Assembly (NCBI RefSeq): GCF_018881815.1
Contig: NZ_JACVPP010000001.1
Span: forward strand, 62,001 to 126,000
Length of the DNA: 64,000 nt
Reading direction: 5' to 3'
DNA from: Polynucleobacter sp. MWH-HuK1
Lineage (GTDB): Bacteria > Pseudomonadota > Gammaproteobacteria > Burkholderiales > Burkholderiaceae
This document shows positions 19,040-27,868 of this stretch, piece after piece (positions within the stretch are counted from its first letter, which is position 1; the number at the start of each line of letters is the position of its first letter). The translations under genes were made by a program, and so were the position numbers. The notes under the pieces are model-generated. The model searched no databases. It worked only from the letters and a program-made list of their open reading frames with translations, and was not told the origin of the DNA.

Positions 19040-20050
19040 CTACCTTACCCCTCGGGTCGAGATTTTCATGTAAGAACCGTGATTTGCGCAGGCTCTATTA
19101 AATGCTACGGCAGTGAATGAATCTTTGGTCCCGATTGCTCCAGTAGATTTTTCAGCTCCTTGCGAAACTAAGTTATAGGTATTGTTTTGGCAGTTTGCAG
19201 TGAAAAGATAGTCAGCCTGCTTTGGAAAATCTTTTTCCATTAAATAAGAGCTGATCTTCATTTGGCGCACATCATTCTTTGCATCAATCACAGTGACTTC
19301 GTTATTAATAACCTCATAAAATACAGGGGTCTTCTCTGCTGGCACTTCTACTGGCGGCGGAGGTGGCGGTGCAATCGGGACATTGTATGCGGCACTTTTT
19401 TGCGCTTTCGAATCTTTCAGCGCTTTTGCCCGCTCTTCTTCTAACTGCATTTCTTTTTGATATTGTGCGGCATCTCGAATCACTTCTTTGCGTGCTTGCA
19501 CTAAAGACATTGGACTTGTTTGGAATAAAAAGTAATTGATGTTTTGGTCATCAATGAACTTTCTACCGCACACACGGGTACGCACATAAGCCATTGCCGT
19601 ACGGCTTTTAATCTTGACCCAGCCCGAGCCATTGACAGGCTTAATTCCAGCTAGATCAGGGGTCTTGGGTGCTATGTTTTTTGTATAGAGCGTTTCAGAC
19701 CACTGATAGTTGCCAAAGCAATCTATCTTTTGGCGATAGGGGCCAACAATAGTGGCATTAAATAACTGCAAATTATTTTGCTCTCGCGGAGAAAAGAATG
19801 CATCAAACGCAACAACCCCTTCTTCGTCCTCAGCAAGCGTATAGGGATCATAGAACCACAACTTGGTTTTTGACTCGGCCAATAAAACCCAAGTACGGTC
19901 TGCAAAGTCTTTTTGATTTAATGCGGGCACTTTAAAGAATGGAGAAACCACCTCCTCATTCATCAACGCCTGATAGTCTTGCCGCCTGGGTCCATTAGAG
20001 CAACCCACTAGCACCAGCCCTAACAAGGCAAGAATAAAAAGCTTTTTCAT
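19040..20050 (-). CDS. Lipoprotein, CreA/surface-adhesin-like, function unknown
   Basis: 336 residues from the ATG at 20050, which begins MKKLFILALLGLVLVGCSN, a classic lipoprotein signal with lipobox LVGC. A longer form would start at a TTG at 20068 inside folE, which is less likely. The mature part has two similar halves (TWVLLAESKTKLWFYDPYT and YEVINNEVTVIDAKNDVRQ), a charged coiled stretch near residues 195-220 and a proline run PPPPPPVEVP between them. The start overlaps the 3' region of folE, so they are likely co-expressed. Confidence 0.75.
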   Translation of the reverse strand: MKKLFILALLGLVLVGCSNGPRRQDYQALMNEEVVSPFFKVPALNQKDFADRTWVLLAESKTKLWFYDPYTLAEDEEGVVAFDAFFSPREQNNLQLFNATIVGPYRQKIDCFGNYQWSETLYTKNIAPKTPDLAGIKPVNGSGWVKIKSRTAMAYVRTRVCGRKFIDDQNINYFLFQTSPMSLVQARKEVIRDAAQYQKEMQLEEERAKALKDSKAQKSAAYNVPIAPPPPPPVEVPAEKTPVFYEVINNEVTVIDAKNDVRQMKISSYLMEKDFPKQADYLFTANCQNNTYNLVSQGAEKSTGAIGTKDSFTAVAFNRACANHGSYMKISTRGVR

Positions 20051-20054
20051 CAAA

Positions 20055-20819
20055 TTACTTGCGATCAATCAGGGCCAAGAACTCACGGCGCAAATTAGAG
20101 TCCTTTAAAAAGGCTCCGCGCATCACACTATTAATCATTTTGGAGTCGCGATCCTTAACACCGCGCCACTGCATACAAAAGTGATCCGCATCCATGACAA
20201 CCGCAACACCGATCGGCTTAATCTTTTTCTCAAGCATGTCCGCTAATTCCACAACAGCCTCTTCCTGAATCTGTGGGCGACACATGACCCATTCGGTCAA
20301 GCGTGAATACTTAGAAAGACCGATCAAAGCAGACTCTTTGCTTGGTAGCACCCCAATCCAAATGCGGCCCATGATGGGACATAAATGGTGGGAGCATGCG
20401 CTACGTACAGTGATTGGCCCAATGATCATGAGTTCATTTAAGCGACTCACATTAGGAAACTTTGTAAGCGTGGGTTGCTCCACGTAGCGACCATTAAATA
20501 CTTCCTGTACGTACATTTTCGCTACGCGACGGCTAGTATTTTTAGTGTTGTGATCATTTTCAGTATCGATCACCAAGCTTTCCAGGACTGCTTGCATCTT
20601 CTCAGCAACTTCATCCACCAAGCCCTCAAGCTCTCCAGGCTGAATATAAGCAGAAATATTGTCGTTTGCATGAAAACGTGCTTTTTGCGCCTCTATACGA
20701 CGGCGAATCACGACTGACAAAGGCAAACCTACATCATCTTTTTTGGATGCTGTCTTCTTGGTAGCGCTGGCCTTTTTGGCCGCTGGTTTTTTTACTGCAA
20801 CTGGTTTTTTAATCGGCAT
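20055..20819 (-). CDS. folE: GTP cyclohydrolase I with lysine-rich N-terminal tail
   Basis: 254 residues. The catalytic domain (about 45-254) carries the zinc-site segment CSHHLCPIMG (Cys142, His145) and a second Cys in HFCMQWRGVKD, typical of FolE, the first enzyme of folate synthesis. The first 27 residues are unusual: ten Lys arranged as five KK pairs, mixed with Ala, Pro, Ser and Thr, like a histone-H1-type tail. The tail is in frame and preceded by a normal start, so it is part of the gene. Confidence 0.94.
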   Translation of the reverse strand: MPIKKPVAVKKPAAKKASATKKTASKKDDVGLPLSVVIRRRIEAQKARFHANDNISAYIQPGELEGLVDEVAEKMQAVLESLVIDTENDHNTKNTSRRVAKMYVQEVFNGRYVEQPTLTKFPNVSRLNELMIIGPITVRSACSHHLCPIMGRIWIGVLPSKESALIGLSKYSRLTEWVMCRPQIQEEAVVELADMLEKKIKPIGVAVVMDADHFCMQWRGVKDRDSKMINSVMRGAFLKDSNLRREFLALIDRK

Positions 20820-20943
20820 AAGAAATAGTCTGTCTCAGTTATTTTTATTAATTGTTAGGTTTAGTGATTTATGAATTGAATGATGAATTGATTACAGTAT
20901 TTGTATGGAGGGTGTGGCGTAATCAGCGTGATATCAGAACTAC

Positions 20944-21315
20944 TTAAATTTGGAAAAATAGAGCGACTACACAGATGATTCCAAATAACCAAACAATGGA
21001 TCTGGTTGTTGGCCAATTAGCAACATAACAAATTAAGTAAGCAATGCGCGCAGCAACAAAGCCTAGCGCCAGTAAATCAATTCTAGCTTGTGGGGCATTA
21101 GCAACTGAGGCAATGATGACTGCCGCAAAAAAGAGCGGCAAAGACTCAAATAAATTTGCTTGCGCGGCATTGGCTCTAGCCCTAAAGCCAGTTTGCTTCG
21201 CAAGCCACTGTCTTGGCAAAGCATTGTCATAACCCTCAAACCCCTTCTTTGCTATACCAGCAGCGACATAGGGCAGAAGACCCATAAAGAGAACACAGGC
21301 GTATGCGATATTCAT
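20944..21315 (-). CDS. MAPEG-family membrane protein
   Basis: 123 residues with four hydrophobic helices. The stretch FRARANAAQANLFESLPLFFAAV in the second helix region, with paired Arg and the Asn-x-x-Glu motif, is the MAPEG signature (eicosanoid and glutathione metabolism proteins). Bacterial members are of unknown function. It lies 20 bases upstream of no recognised partner and follows plsY on the same strand, so it may share its transcript. Confidence 0.88.
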   Translation of the reverse strand: MNIAYACVLFMGLLPYVAAGIAKKGFEGYDNALPRQWLAKQTGFRARANAAQANLFESLPLFFAAVIIASVANAPQARIDLLALGFVAARIAYLICYVANWPTTRSIVWLFGIICVVALFFQI

Positions 21316-21335
21316 GATTGGGGGCTTTGATGAAT

Positions 21336-21968
21336 TTATTTTGGAGTCTTTTTGGAACCAATGCGACTCTCGGTGCCATTGAGTAAATTTTGGATATTGC
21401 TACGGTGACGCCAAATCAACAAAAAGCAAATAATCAGTAGCGAAATTCCCATTGGCTGAAAGCCGAACAAGAAAACAAAATAGATGGGGCCAAAAATTGC
21501 CGCAGCTAATGCAGCCAATGATGAGTACCTCATAAACATGGCCACAATAATCCAGGTGCTCAGCGTCGCTAAACCTAAGATCCAATTAATGCCAAACAAA
21601 ATGCCGCAGGCAGTTGCAACACCTTTGCCGCCTTTGAAGCCGTGAAACACCGGAAAGAGATGTCCCAGAAAAACAGCCAGCACTACTCCGCAGAGTAACC
21701 AAGAATTTAATGAAGCAGTGAAGGATTCATCACCCAACAGAACACGTGCGAGCATGACAGCAAGGTAACCTTTCAAGGCATCGCCTATCAAGGTCAACAC
21801 TGCCGCTAATTTATTACCCGTACGCAGTACATTGGTCGCGCCCGGATTACCAGAGCCATAGGAATGAGGATCGGGCAAACGCATGCACTTGCTCACCACT
21901 ACCGCAAAGGAAATAGAGCCAATCAAATAGGCAATGGGGATTAGTAATAAATCGAGTGTGAATTCCAT
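21336..21968 (-). CDS. plsY: Glycerol-3-phosphate acyltransferase (acyl-phosphate dependent)
   Basis: 210 residues, five or six membrane spans. The PlsY signatures are [10 protein letters not shown], then [16 protein letters not shown], then [20 protein letters not shown]. It acylates glycerol-3-phosphate from acyl-phosphate, the first step of phospholipid synthesis in the inner membrane. The MAPEG gene lies 20 bases downstream, and xerD lies further upstream on the same strand, separated by GC-rich hairpins. Confidence 0.95.
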   Translation of the reverse strand: MEFTLDLLLIPIAYLIGSISFAVVVSKCMRLPDPHSYGSGNPGATNVLRTGNKLAAVLTLIGDALKGYLAVMLARVLLGDESFTASLNSWLLCGVVLAVFLGHLFPVFHGFKGGKGVATACGILFGINWILGLATLSTWIIVAMFMRYSSLAALAAAIFGPIYFVFLFGFQPMGISLLIICFLLIWRHRSNIQNLLNGTESRIGSKKTPK

Positions 21969-22000
21969 ACCGCTATCTTAAACACTTATAGACTCAAGAA

Positions 22001-22023
22001 ACCGGCACCGCCGGTCCGGGACC
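22001..22023 (-). terminator. GC-rich hairpins between xerD and plsY, possible terminator
   Basis: Two overlapping perfect inverted repeats: ACCGGC (22001-22006) with GCCGGT (22010-22015), and GGTCC (22013-22017) with GGACC (22019-22023). On the minus strand this follows the xerD stop closely, but the T-run after it is short, so it could be a weak terminator or an attenuating structure. It is the most G+C-rich spot nearby. Confidence 0.4.
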
Positions 22024-22027
22024 GCAC

Positions 22028-22951
22028 TTAAGAGCCCCGTGGATGATGCTGTTGATGAATTGATTTGAGTCTTTCTCTGGCAACATGGGTATAAATTTGG
22101 GTAGTAGAGATATCGGCATGCCCTAAAAGCAGCTGCACCACCCTTAAATCAGCCCCATGATTGAGTAAATGGGTAGCAAAGGCATGGCGTAAGGTGTGAG
22201 GTGAAAGCGCCACAGAGATATTGGCGACTGTGGCATACCTCTTGATAAGGGCCCAAAAAGCTTGGCGGGTTAAACCAGTACCGGTATGGCGACCCACAAA
22301 GACGGCATCTGATGTTTTTCCCTCTAGCAACGGAGTACGTGCTTCAGCAAGATATCTTCTTAACCATTGACCAGCCTCGCCACCAAAAGGCACTAAGCGC
22401 TCTTTACCACCCTTACCATTTACCACTCGCACTACGCCCTCGTTTAAACCAAGCGCTACTGTTTTTAAAGAAACAATCTCAGAAACACGTAGACCACTGG
22501 CATACATCAGCTCTAACATCGTGCGATCACGCAAACCCAAGGGTGTATCAATATCTGGCGCATTCAATAGTGAAGTAACTTGATCTTCACTTAATGTCTT
22601 TGGAAAACGTAGTGCTTGCTTCGCAGCACGCAAACCCATACAAGGATCATTTTTGACTAAATTGATGCGCAAGGCATGACGGTAGAAGCGCTTGAAAACC
22701 GTTAGGCGACGATTAGCAGTGGTAGCTTTATCAGCCCTGCGATAAGCAATGTAAGCGGTGAGATCTTTTTCAGTAACGCCGTAAAGATCGCCGCCAGACT
22801 CTTTGTAGAGCCACTGCGCCAATAACAACAAGTCTCTGCGGTATGCGGCTAGACTATTTTGAGCAAGGCCATCCTCTAGCCAGCAAGCATCGCAGAAGCG
22901 TTCAATAGCTTCTTGGCTTGCTGGGGCTATTGCAGGCGAAGCATTAGTCAC
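22028..22951 (-). CDS. xerD: Site-specific tyrosine recombinase XerD
   Basis: 307 residues from a GTG at 22951. An N-terminal SAM-like core-binding domain ([24 protein letters not shown]) is followed by the catalytic domain with Arg in [27 protein letters not shown], and the nucleophile Tyr in [13 protein letters not shown]. With XerC it resolves chromosome dimers at dif. The start overlaps the end of yajQ by eight bases. Confidence 0.95.
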   Translation of the reverse strand: MTNASPAIAPASQEAIERFCDACWLEDGLAQNSLAAYRRDLLLLAQWLYKESGGDLYGVTEKDLTAYIAYRRADKATTANRRLTVFKRFYRHALRINLVKNDPCMGLRAAKQALRFPKTLSEDQVTSLLNAPDIDTPLGLRDRTMLELMYASGLRVSEIVSLKTVALGLNEGVVRVVNGKGGKERLVPFGGEAGQWLRRYLAEARTPLLEGKTSDAVFVGRHTGTGLTRQAFWALIKRYATVANISVALSPHTLRHAFATHLLNHGADLRVVQLLLGHADISTTQIYTHVARERLKSIHQQHHPRGS

Positions 22952-23429
22952 GGAAATTATTAAAGCCCAATGGAGCTTCGGTTACTTCTTTCTTGAGTAA
23001 TGCCATCGTTTCTTGCAGGTCATCACGCTTAGCGCCTGTCACACGTACCGCATCACCCTGAATACTGGCTTGTACTTTGAGTTTGCTGTCTTTAATAATG
23101 CGCACTACTTTTTTTGCCAACTCTGAAGTGATACCTTTTTGAATCTTCATTGTTTGTTTACGCTTATCGCCGCCGATGGTTTCCGTTTTGTCATCTTTGA
23201 GATAACGCACATCCACATTGCGTTTGGCCATTTTGCCAACGAGAACATCGCGCACTTGACCTAATTTAAAGTCATCATCACCAAACAAAATTAAAGCTTC
23301 GTCTTTTTGCTCTACGCGACTATCGGAACCCTTAAAGTCAAAACGATTGCTAATTTCTTTATTCGATTGCTCAATCGCATTTTTGAGCTCAACCATGTCC
23401 GGCTCACAAACAACGTCAAATGATGGCAT
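22944..23429 (-). CDS. yajQ: YajQ-family nucleotide-binding protein
   Basis: 161 residues, starting [20 protein letters not shown] and containing [12 protein letters not shown], the signature of YajQ (UPF0234). Members bind nucleotides, and a Xanthomonas relative binds cyclic di-GMP and acts on transcription. It is the first gene of a two-gene run with xerD. The ATG at 23429 is preceded by GGAGTTGAG. Confidence 0.94.
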   Translation of the reverse strand: MPSFDVVCEPDMVELKNAIEQSNKEISNRFDFKGSDSRVEQKDEALILFGDDDFKLGQVRDVLVGKMAKRNVDVRYLKDDKTETIGGDKRKQTMKIQKGITSELAKKVVRIIKDSKLKVQASIQGDAVRVTGAKRDDLQETMALLKKEVTEAPLGFNNFRD

Positions 23430-23561
23430 CTCAACTCCTTAAATAATCTTGCTTATTTGGTTTAAGTTCTATTTTTGCGAATTTCTAGGGTGTATGACCA
23501 CCATTTTTTGCCTTACAAACAAAAAAGCTGCTCTAGATTCGTTTACGAATAAGATTGTGGC

Positions 23562-24605
23562 ATGACTCGCGCCCAAAATGCGTCCAACCCCGCAAAATTG
23601 ACTCCCCATTTGGGGCTCAAGCACCGCAACACCTTTGGTCTTGATGCGGTAGCCGAACTTGCCTATGAAATTCACTCCCCAGAGCAAATTCCAGCAGTCA
23701 TGTCTGAGATTGCAGAACAGAAATTGGCATGGAGAGTGTTGGGTGGTGGCAGTAATGTCATTTTGCCAAGCGCCTTACCTGGTGCCACTCTGCTGATTGA
23801 CATTCTGGGTCAAGAAATCCTCTCCAGCGATGAAGAAGCCGCCTATTTATCGGTTGGTGCTGGAGTACCTTGGCATGAGCTAGTCGCTTGGACACTAGAA
23901 AACAATATGCCTGGCTTAGAAAATCTAGCTCTGATACCAGGAACTGTGGGTGCTGCCCCTATTCAAAATATCGGCGCTTACGGTGTTGAGATCGGCGAAT
24001 ACATTGATCGCATCGAAGCATTTGATGTCAAAGACCATGCCTTTGTCACCCTTCCAAAAGAAGCATGCCGCTTTGCCTATCGCGATAGCTACTTCAAGCA
24101 AAATCCCGGCCGCTTTATCGTGACAAAGGTCGTTTTTAAATTACCTAAGGCTTGGCAGGCTCGCATTGATTACGCGGATCTAGCGAAGCAGTTTCCAGCT
24201 AATGCTAATGCTAGTCCTGGTCCGGAAGACATCTTCCTAGCGGTATGTAAGATTCGTACCCACAAACTTCCCGATCCAAAAGTAATCGGTAATGCTGGTA
24301 GCTTCTTTCAGAACCCGGTTATTCCCAATGAGCAATATGAGACTCTTCTTAAATCCTATGCCGATTTAGTTTCTTACCCAGATCTACCAGGTAAGCGCAA
24401 ACTCGCAGCTGGCTGGCTCATTGATCAATGTGGCTTTAAAGGTCAACGTATGGGCGCTGTGGGTGTTTATGAAAATCAGGCCTTGGTACTCGTCAATCAT
24501 GGCGGGGGCACTGCTGAGGATATTCTTGGTCTCGCTAAATGTATCCGGGATAAAGTACACGATAAATTTGGTGTGACCTTGCAGATTGAGCCTAATTTTT
24601 TTTAG
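23562..24605 (+). CDS. murB: UDP-N-acetylmuramate dehydrogenase
   Basis: 347 residues. The FAD-binding domain shows LGGGSNVILPSALPGATL and IPGTVGAAPIQNIGAYGVE. The catalytic Ser lies in NAGSFFQNPVI, and CRFAYRDSYFK contains the conserved Arg and Tyr. It reduces the enolpyruvyl group of UDP-GlcNAc-enolpyruvate in peptidoglycan synthesis. It ends five bases from the convergent YoeB-like gene. Confidence 0.96.
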   Translation: MTRAQNASNPAKLTPHLGLKHRNTFGLDAVAELAYEIHSPEQIPAVMSEIAEQKLAWRVLGGGSNVILPSALPGATLLIDILGQEILSSDEEAAYLSVGAGVPWHELVAWTLENNMPGLENLALIPGTVGAAPIQNIGAYGVEIGEYIDRIEAFDVKDHAFVTLPKEACRFAYRDSYFKQNPGRFIVTKVVFKLPKAWQARIDYADLAKQFPANANASPGPEDIFLAVCKIRTHKLPDPKVIGNAGSFFQNPVIPNEQYETLLKSYADLVSYPDLPGKRKLAAGWLIDQCGFKGQRMGAVGVYENQALVLVNHGGGTAEDILGLAKCIRDKVHDKFGVTLQIEPNFF

Positions 24606-24609
24606 GACT

Positions 24610-24876
24610 TTAATCGTAGTGAGTCCACATTCTTAATACACGAACAGTCTTCTCTTTACGAAAAACTTCGTACACCAAGCGATGTTGAATATTAATGCGC
24701 CGAGAGTAAGCACTCTTAAGGTCTCCCACTAATTTTTCGTAAGGCGGTGGATTCTGCAAGGGATCAATTGCCAACACTTCTAGCAATGTCTGTGTTTTAT
24801 CTTTTAATCCAGCGGCGGATAATTTTTTAGCGTCTTTTAAAGCATACTTGGAAAAAACTAAATTCCAAGTCACCAC
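24610..24876 (-). CDS. yoeB: YoeB/Txe-family mRNA interferase toxin
   Basis: 88 residues, the family length. The C-terminal features of YoeB are all present: Glu47 in PYEKLVGDLK, the basic SRRINIQHRLVYEV with Arg60 and Arg66, and the terminal His86-Tyr87 of MWTHYD. YoeB cleaves mRNA at the ribosome. The start overlaps the antitoxin gene by seven bases, with the toxin second, the usual order for this pair. Confidence 0.93.
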   Translation of the reverse strand: MVTWNLVFSKYALKDAKKLSAAGLKDKTQTLLEVLAIDPLQNPPPYEKLVGDLKSAYSRRINIQHRLVYEVFRKEKTVRVLRMWTHYD

Positions 24877-25112
24877 TTTAATACCCTCTTACTCTTGGCA
24901 AGAGGTTCTGCCATGGCATCCTTAATAGATTCGCGCATACCAGGTACTGCCATAAGATATAAGGTCTCTTGAATTGCGCTCCAGTCCTCCTCTGCTATCA
25001 GGACGGCATTAGCCCGTTTCCCAGAAATCGTTACTGGCTTATGAGACTCTGCCGCTTGATCAATCAAGCGGTAAAGACCTGCTCTAGCTTCGCTTGCAGT
25101 AATTGTTGTCAT
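24870..25112 (-). CDS. yefM: YefM/Phd-family antitoxin
   Basis: 80 residues. The N-terminal DNA-binding fold reads TITASEARAGLYRLIDQAAESHKPVTISGKRANAVLI, the Phd/YefM signature. The acidic C-terminal half (IQETLYLMAVPGMRESIKDAM) matches the toxin-binding region of YefM. It is first in the pair, with ribosome site AGGAGG five bases before the ATG and a strong operator-promoter just upstream. Confidence 0.94.
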   Translation of the reverse strand: MTTITASEARAGLYRLIDQAAESHKPVTISGKRANAVLIAEEDWSAIQETLYLMAVPGMRESIKDAMAEPLAKSKRVLKW

Positions 25113-25129
25113 AGTGACCTCCTGAACTT

Positions 25130-25158
25130 ATGGTACGCAAAAGCGTACGCTTTGTCAA
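25130..25158 (-). promoter_or_regulatory. yefM-yoeB promoter with palindromic operator
   Basis: On the minus strand a perfect -35 TTGACA (25153-25158) and a -10 TACCAT (25130-25135) are separated by exactly 17 bases. The perfect inverted repeat GTACGC-AAAA-GCGTAC (25133-25148) lies across the spacer and the -10, where an antitoxin dimer would block RNA polymerase. This fits autorepression by YefM. Confidence 0.75.
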
Positions 25159-25171
25159 GTTTGCATTATGG

Positions 25172-26392
25172 CTATTTCCTAAGAATCTCTTCGAATAGCA
25201 CCTCTGCTTGACCCTCAGCCAACCTTATCTGAAAATTTTGCTTTGTTTTAAGTTCGCCCGGATTTCGCACCGCGTGTAGCTGATCTTTTTCTTTACTCAA
25301 AATCACCGCATAACCACGCTCTAGCGTTCTTTGTGGATTGAGCATCTCTAGTTGTAATTGATAGTGCATTTGATTACGCCTCCAACTTTCCATACGCACA
25401 GACCATGCTTGATTCAAGCGTTGCTGCCACCCCTGTATTTGCTCGCGCATGCGATCTGGATTGGGTAAGGCATGACTGAGGCGAAGCGCTAGTTGATCTA
25501 GGGTTTGCGCTTCACGCTCTACGCGCTGATTAATGCGTTGTAGCAAAGCCTGCATGATCGCATCCAACACTTGCAGCATTTGATCTCTGCGAGGCGCAGC
25601 CAATTCTGCAGCGCCAGTAGGAGTGGGGGCACGCAAGTCGGCCACAAAGTCGGCGATGGTGAAATCGGTTTCATGTCCAACACCACTAACTACTGGTATT
25701 GGTGATTGCGCGATGGCGTAAGCCAGCTGCTCATCATTAAATGCCCAGAGATCTTCAATGCTGCCACCACCACGAACTAGCAAGATGACATCGACTACAT
25801 TTTCTTTTTCAGCGGCTTTGAGCGCAGAAATAATTCCGGCAGGTGCATCTGGTCCTTGTACTAAGGCTGGATAAATCACAACCGGAATATGTGGCGCCCT
25901 TCTAGCTAGCGTACTTAAAACGTCTTTTAAGGCTGCCGCTTGTGGTGATGTGATGATGCCAATAGATCTGGGGTGTATTGGAATATCGCGCTTCTGCTCA
26001 TCGTCAAACAATCCCTCTTTGGCGAGTTTAGCTTTGAGCTTTAAGAAGGCTTCGTATAGGCCGCCCATACCGGCGCGACGGAGTGTCTGGATCGTGAGCT
26101 GAATATCTCCACGTGGCACATACATACCCAGGCTGGCACTTACCTCAACCAAGTCACCCGATTGCGGCATAAACTCAACTTGACCATTACGTCCCCGGAA
26201 CATTACGCAGCGTATTTGACCCTCTTCATCTTTTAAAGAGAAGTACCAGTGGCCGCTGTCATAAGCCTTGAAGTTGGAAATCTCCCCGCTGACCCAGACC
26301 GTATCAAAACGATCTTCTAAAGAAGTTGCAATTGCGCGGTTAAGATCGCCAACACTCAGAATTTCCCTTGATTTTTCATGCGTTTTCGACAT
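25172..26392 (-). CDS. xseA: Exodeoxyribonuclease VII large subunit
   Basis: 406 residues. The N-terminal OB fold shows TVWVSGEISNFKAYDSGHW and FSLKDEEGQIRCVMFRG. The central domain has IGIITSPQAAALKDVLSTL and VILLVRGGGSIEDLWAFND, and a long coiled-coil C-terminal region follows. It degrades single-stranded DNA to acid-insoluble oligonucleotides with XseB, which is not in this window. It stands alone, divergent from exbB. Confidence 0.95.
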   Translation of the reverse strand: MSKTHEKSREILSVGDLNRAIATSLEDRFDTVWVSGEISNFKAYDSGHWYFSLKDEEGQIRCVMFRGRNGQVEFMPQSGDLVEVSASLGMYVPRGDIQLTIQTLRRAGMGGLYEAFLKLKAKLAKEGLFDDEQKRDIPIHPRSIGIITSPQAAALKDVLSTLARRAPHIPVVIYPALVQGPDAPAGIISALKAAEKENVVDVILLVRGGGSIEDLWAFNDEQLAYAIAQSPIPVVSGVGHETDFTIADFVADLRAPTPTGAAELAAPRRDQMLQVLDAIMQALLQRINQRVEREAQTLDQLALRLSHALPNPDRMREQIQGWQQRLNQAWSVRMESWRRNQMHYQLQLEMLNPQRTLERGYAVILSKEKDQLHAVRNPGELKTKQNFQIRLAEGQAEVLFEEILRK

Positions 26393-26705
26393 TTTTTCTC
26401 TTTAATTCCGCATCCATCAAGCTAATGAATCAATAAATATCCACAGACCCCAATAAGCCGTAGCTTGAATGCCCATAAGTAAGTAATTACTGACCCAAAA
26501 CGTCCCATAAATCCAACAATGCAATTCTAAGCCATTGATTTATATAAAGATTAATTAAATTTAGAAAATCAATCTACGTTCGTCTATCACCAAGCTCAGG
26601 ATCAATCAAGGACTTACAGCACGAAACTAAAAAAGTTTTGCACAGAGTTATCCACAGGCAAGCTTTCCGAAACAGGCTTTTTAATTCAGCTAAAGTACTG
26701 AGCTT
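26393..26705. promoter_or_regulatory. Divergent intergenic region with DnaA-box-like sites
   Basis: This 313-base gap between the divergent xseA and exbB starts holds no gene I can support. It contains one perfect 9-mer TTATCCACA at 26648-26656 and a one-mismatch ATATCCACA at 26437-26445, which resemble DnaA boxes. Promoters for both neighbours must lie here, but no strong -35/-10 pair stood out. No tRNA or small RNA structure was recognised. Confidence 0.4.
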
Positions 26706-27353
26706 ATGTACTCCATCATACTATCCGCTGGTTGGCCTATTTGGCCCCTCCTCATTATTTCTATTTTGGGCTTAGCGATCGCTATAGAACGCTGCTGGTA
26801 TCTACGGCAAATCCATATTTTTCCAAAAAACTGCCTAGAAACGGCTTTTACCTTTACGAATCAAATGGTCGACTCTAAAGGAGGCTCTGCAGTCAGCGAT
26901 TTGCAGATTGCCGAGTTGGCACAGCTTTCGCCGGCAAGCCCCTTATTGGCATGCGCCCTCAAAGAGAAACTCAGCGGCAGTAGCGCCGCTAACGCTTTAG
27001 AGGAACTTCAAGCAACCGCTCAAAGCACATGGCTCAAATTAGATCGCTATCTTGACGCACTGGCTACGATCGCCACCATTGCTCCTTTGCTAGGTTTATT
27101 TGGCACCGTAGTGGGCATGATTGAAATTTTCGGCAGTCAAGGTGTAATTAATGGCGCAGCAGGTAGCCCACAGCAATTGGCTCACGGAATTTCGGTTGCC
27201 CTGTACAACACCGCTTTTGGATTGTTAATTGCGATTCCTGCGCTTGCTGCATGGCGCGGTCTACGTGCCATGGCAAATCAGCGCCAACGTGAGTGTGAAG
27301 AATTCACGCGCCAAATCTTTAAAAAACTTTATCCAATCGATCACGCTAAATGA
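26706..27353 (+). CDS. exbB: ExbB-type proton channel protein
   Basis: 215 residues of the MotA/TolQ/ExbB family. Three membrane helices are visible: near residues 6-25, then about 113-140 (IATIAPLLGLFGTVVGMIEIF), then about 165-185 (ALYNTAFGLLIAIPALAAW). The family's conserved GLxGTVxGM motif lies in the second. ExbB forms the channel that powers TonB with ExbD. It overlaps exbD by four bases. No TonB gene lies nearby. Confidence 0.9.
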   Translation: MYSIILSAGWPIWPLLIISILGLAIAIERCWYLRQIHIFPKNCLETAFTFTNQMVDSKGGSAVSDLQIAELAQLSPASPLLACALKEKLSGSSAANALEELQATAQSTWLKLDRYLDALATIATIAPLLGLFGTVVGMIEIFGSQGVINGAAGSPQQLAHGISVALYNTAFGLLIAIPALAAWRGLRAMANQRQRECEEFTRQIFKKLYPIDHAK

Positions 27354-27817
27354 GTTGGTTAGAAACGCATGCATATGCAAAGAGAAGATTTTCTCTAGTG
27401 AGTACTGCTACGCCCACGGAACCAGAGATCAACCTGATTCCATTTATTGATGTGCTGTTAGTGGTGTTGATTTTTTTAATGATCTCTACCACCTTCACTC
27501 GCTATCAAGAACTTGCAATTACATTACCCGCCGCTAGCGGCAGCGAGAGTCAAGTAGAAGTCAAACAAATTCACATTGCTGTTAGTCGCGACGGTCGATT
27601 TGCTATTAATGGCAAAGTAACTGATCGCTCTCAACTAAGTAATGCGTTAACGCAGTTGAGCGGACAAGCGGATAACAAGAAAGAATCTTCAAACAATCTG
27701 CAAGTGAATATTGATGCAGACGCTAGAGCCCCACATCAGGCGGTAATGAGCGCGCTCGAAGCAGCACGTGATGCCAATCTCTCTAATATTGTGTTTAGCA
27801 GCCAAACGAAAAAATAA
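27350..27817 (+). CDS. exbD: ExbD-type biopolymer transport protein
   Basis: 155 residues. The single membrane segment INLIPFIDVLLVVLIFLMIS carries the proton-relay Asp of ExbD/TolR proteins, followed by a periplasmic domain. The start ATGA overlaps the exbB stop, so translation is coupled. A valine in-frame region before the membrane segment makes the N-terminus about 25 residues longer than usual, and a GTG start at 27401 is possible. Confidence 0.9.
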   Translation: MSWLETHAYAKRRFSLVSTATPTEPEINLIPFIDVLLVVLIFLMISTTFTRYQELAITLPAASGSESQVEVKQIHIAVSRDGRFAINGKVTDRSQLSNALTQLSGQADNKKESSNNLQVNIDADARAPHQAVMSALEAARDANLSNIVFSSQTKK

Positions 27818-27868
27818 TCCACCAATAAGAAGAAGTTATAAAACTCCGCACTCAGAAATCTATCTTTA

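Noticed and set aside
22028..22951. Integrase of a mobile element
   Set aside because: Length, motifs and the neighbours yajQ and plsY identify the housekeeping recombinase XerD; no att repeats or cargo genes flank it.
26393..26705. Chromosomal origin from DnaA boxes
   Set aside because: Only one perfect and one partial box, and no dnaA, dnaN, gyrB, rpmH or parAB genes nearby.
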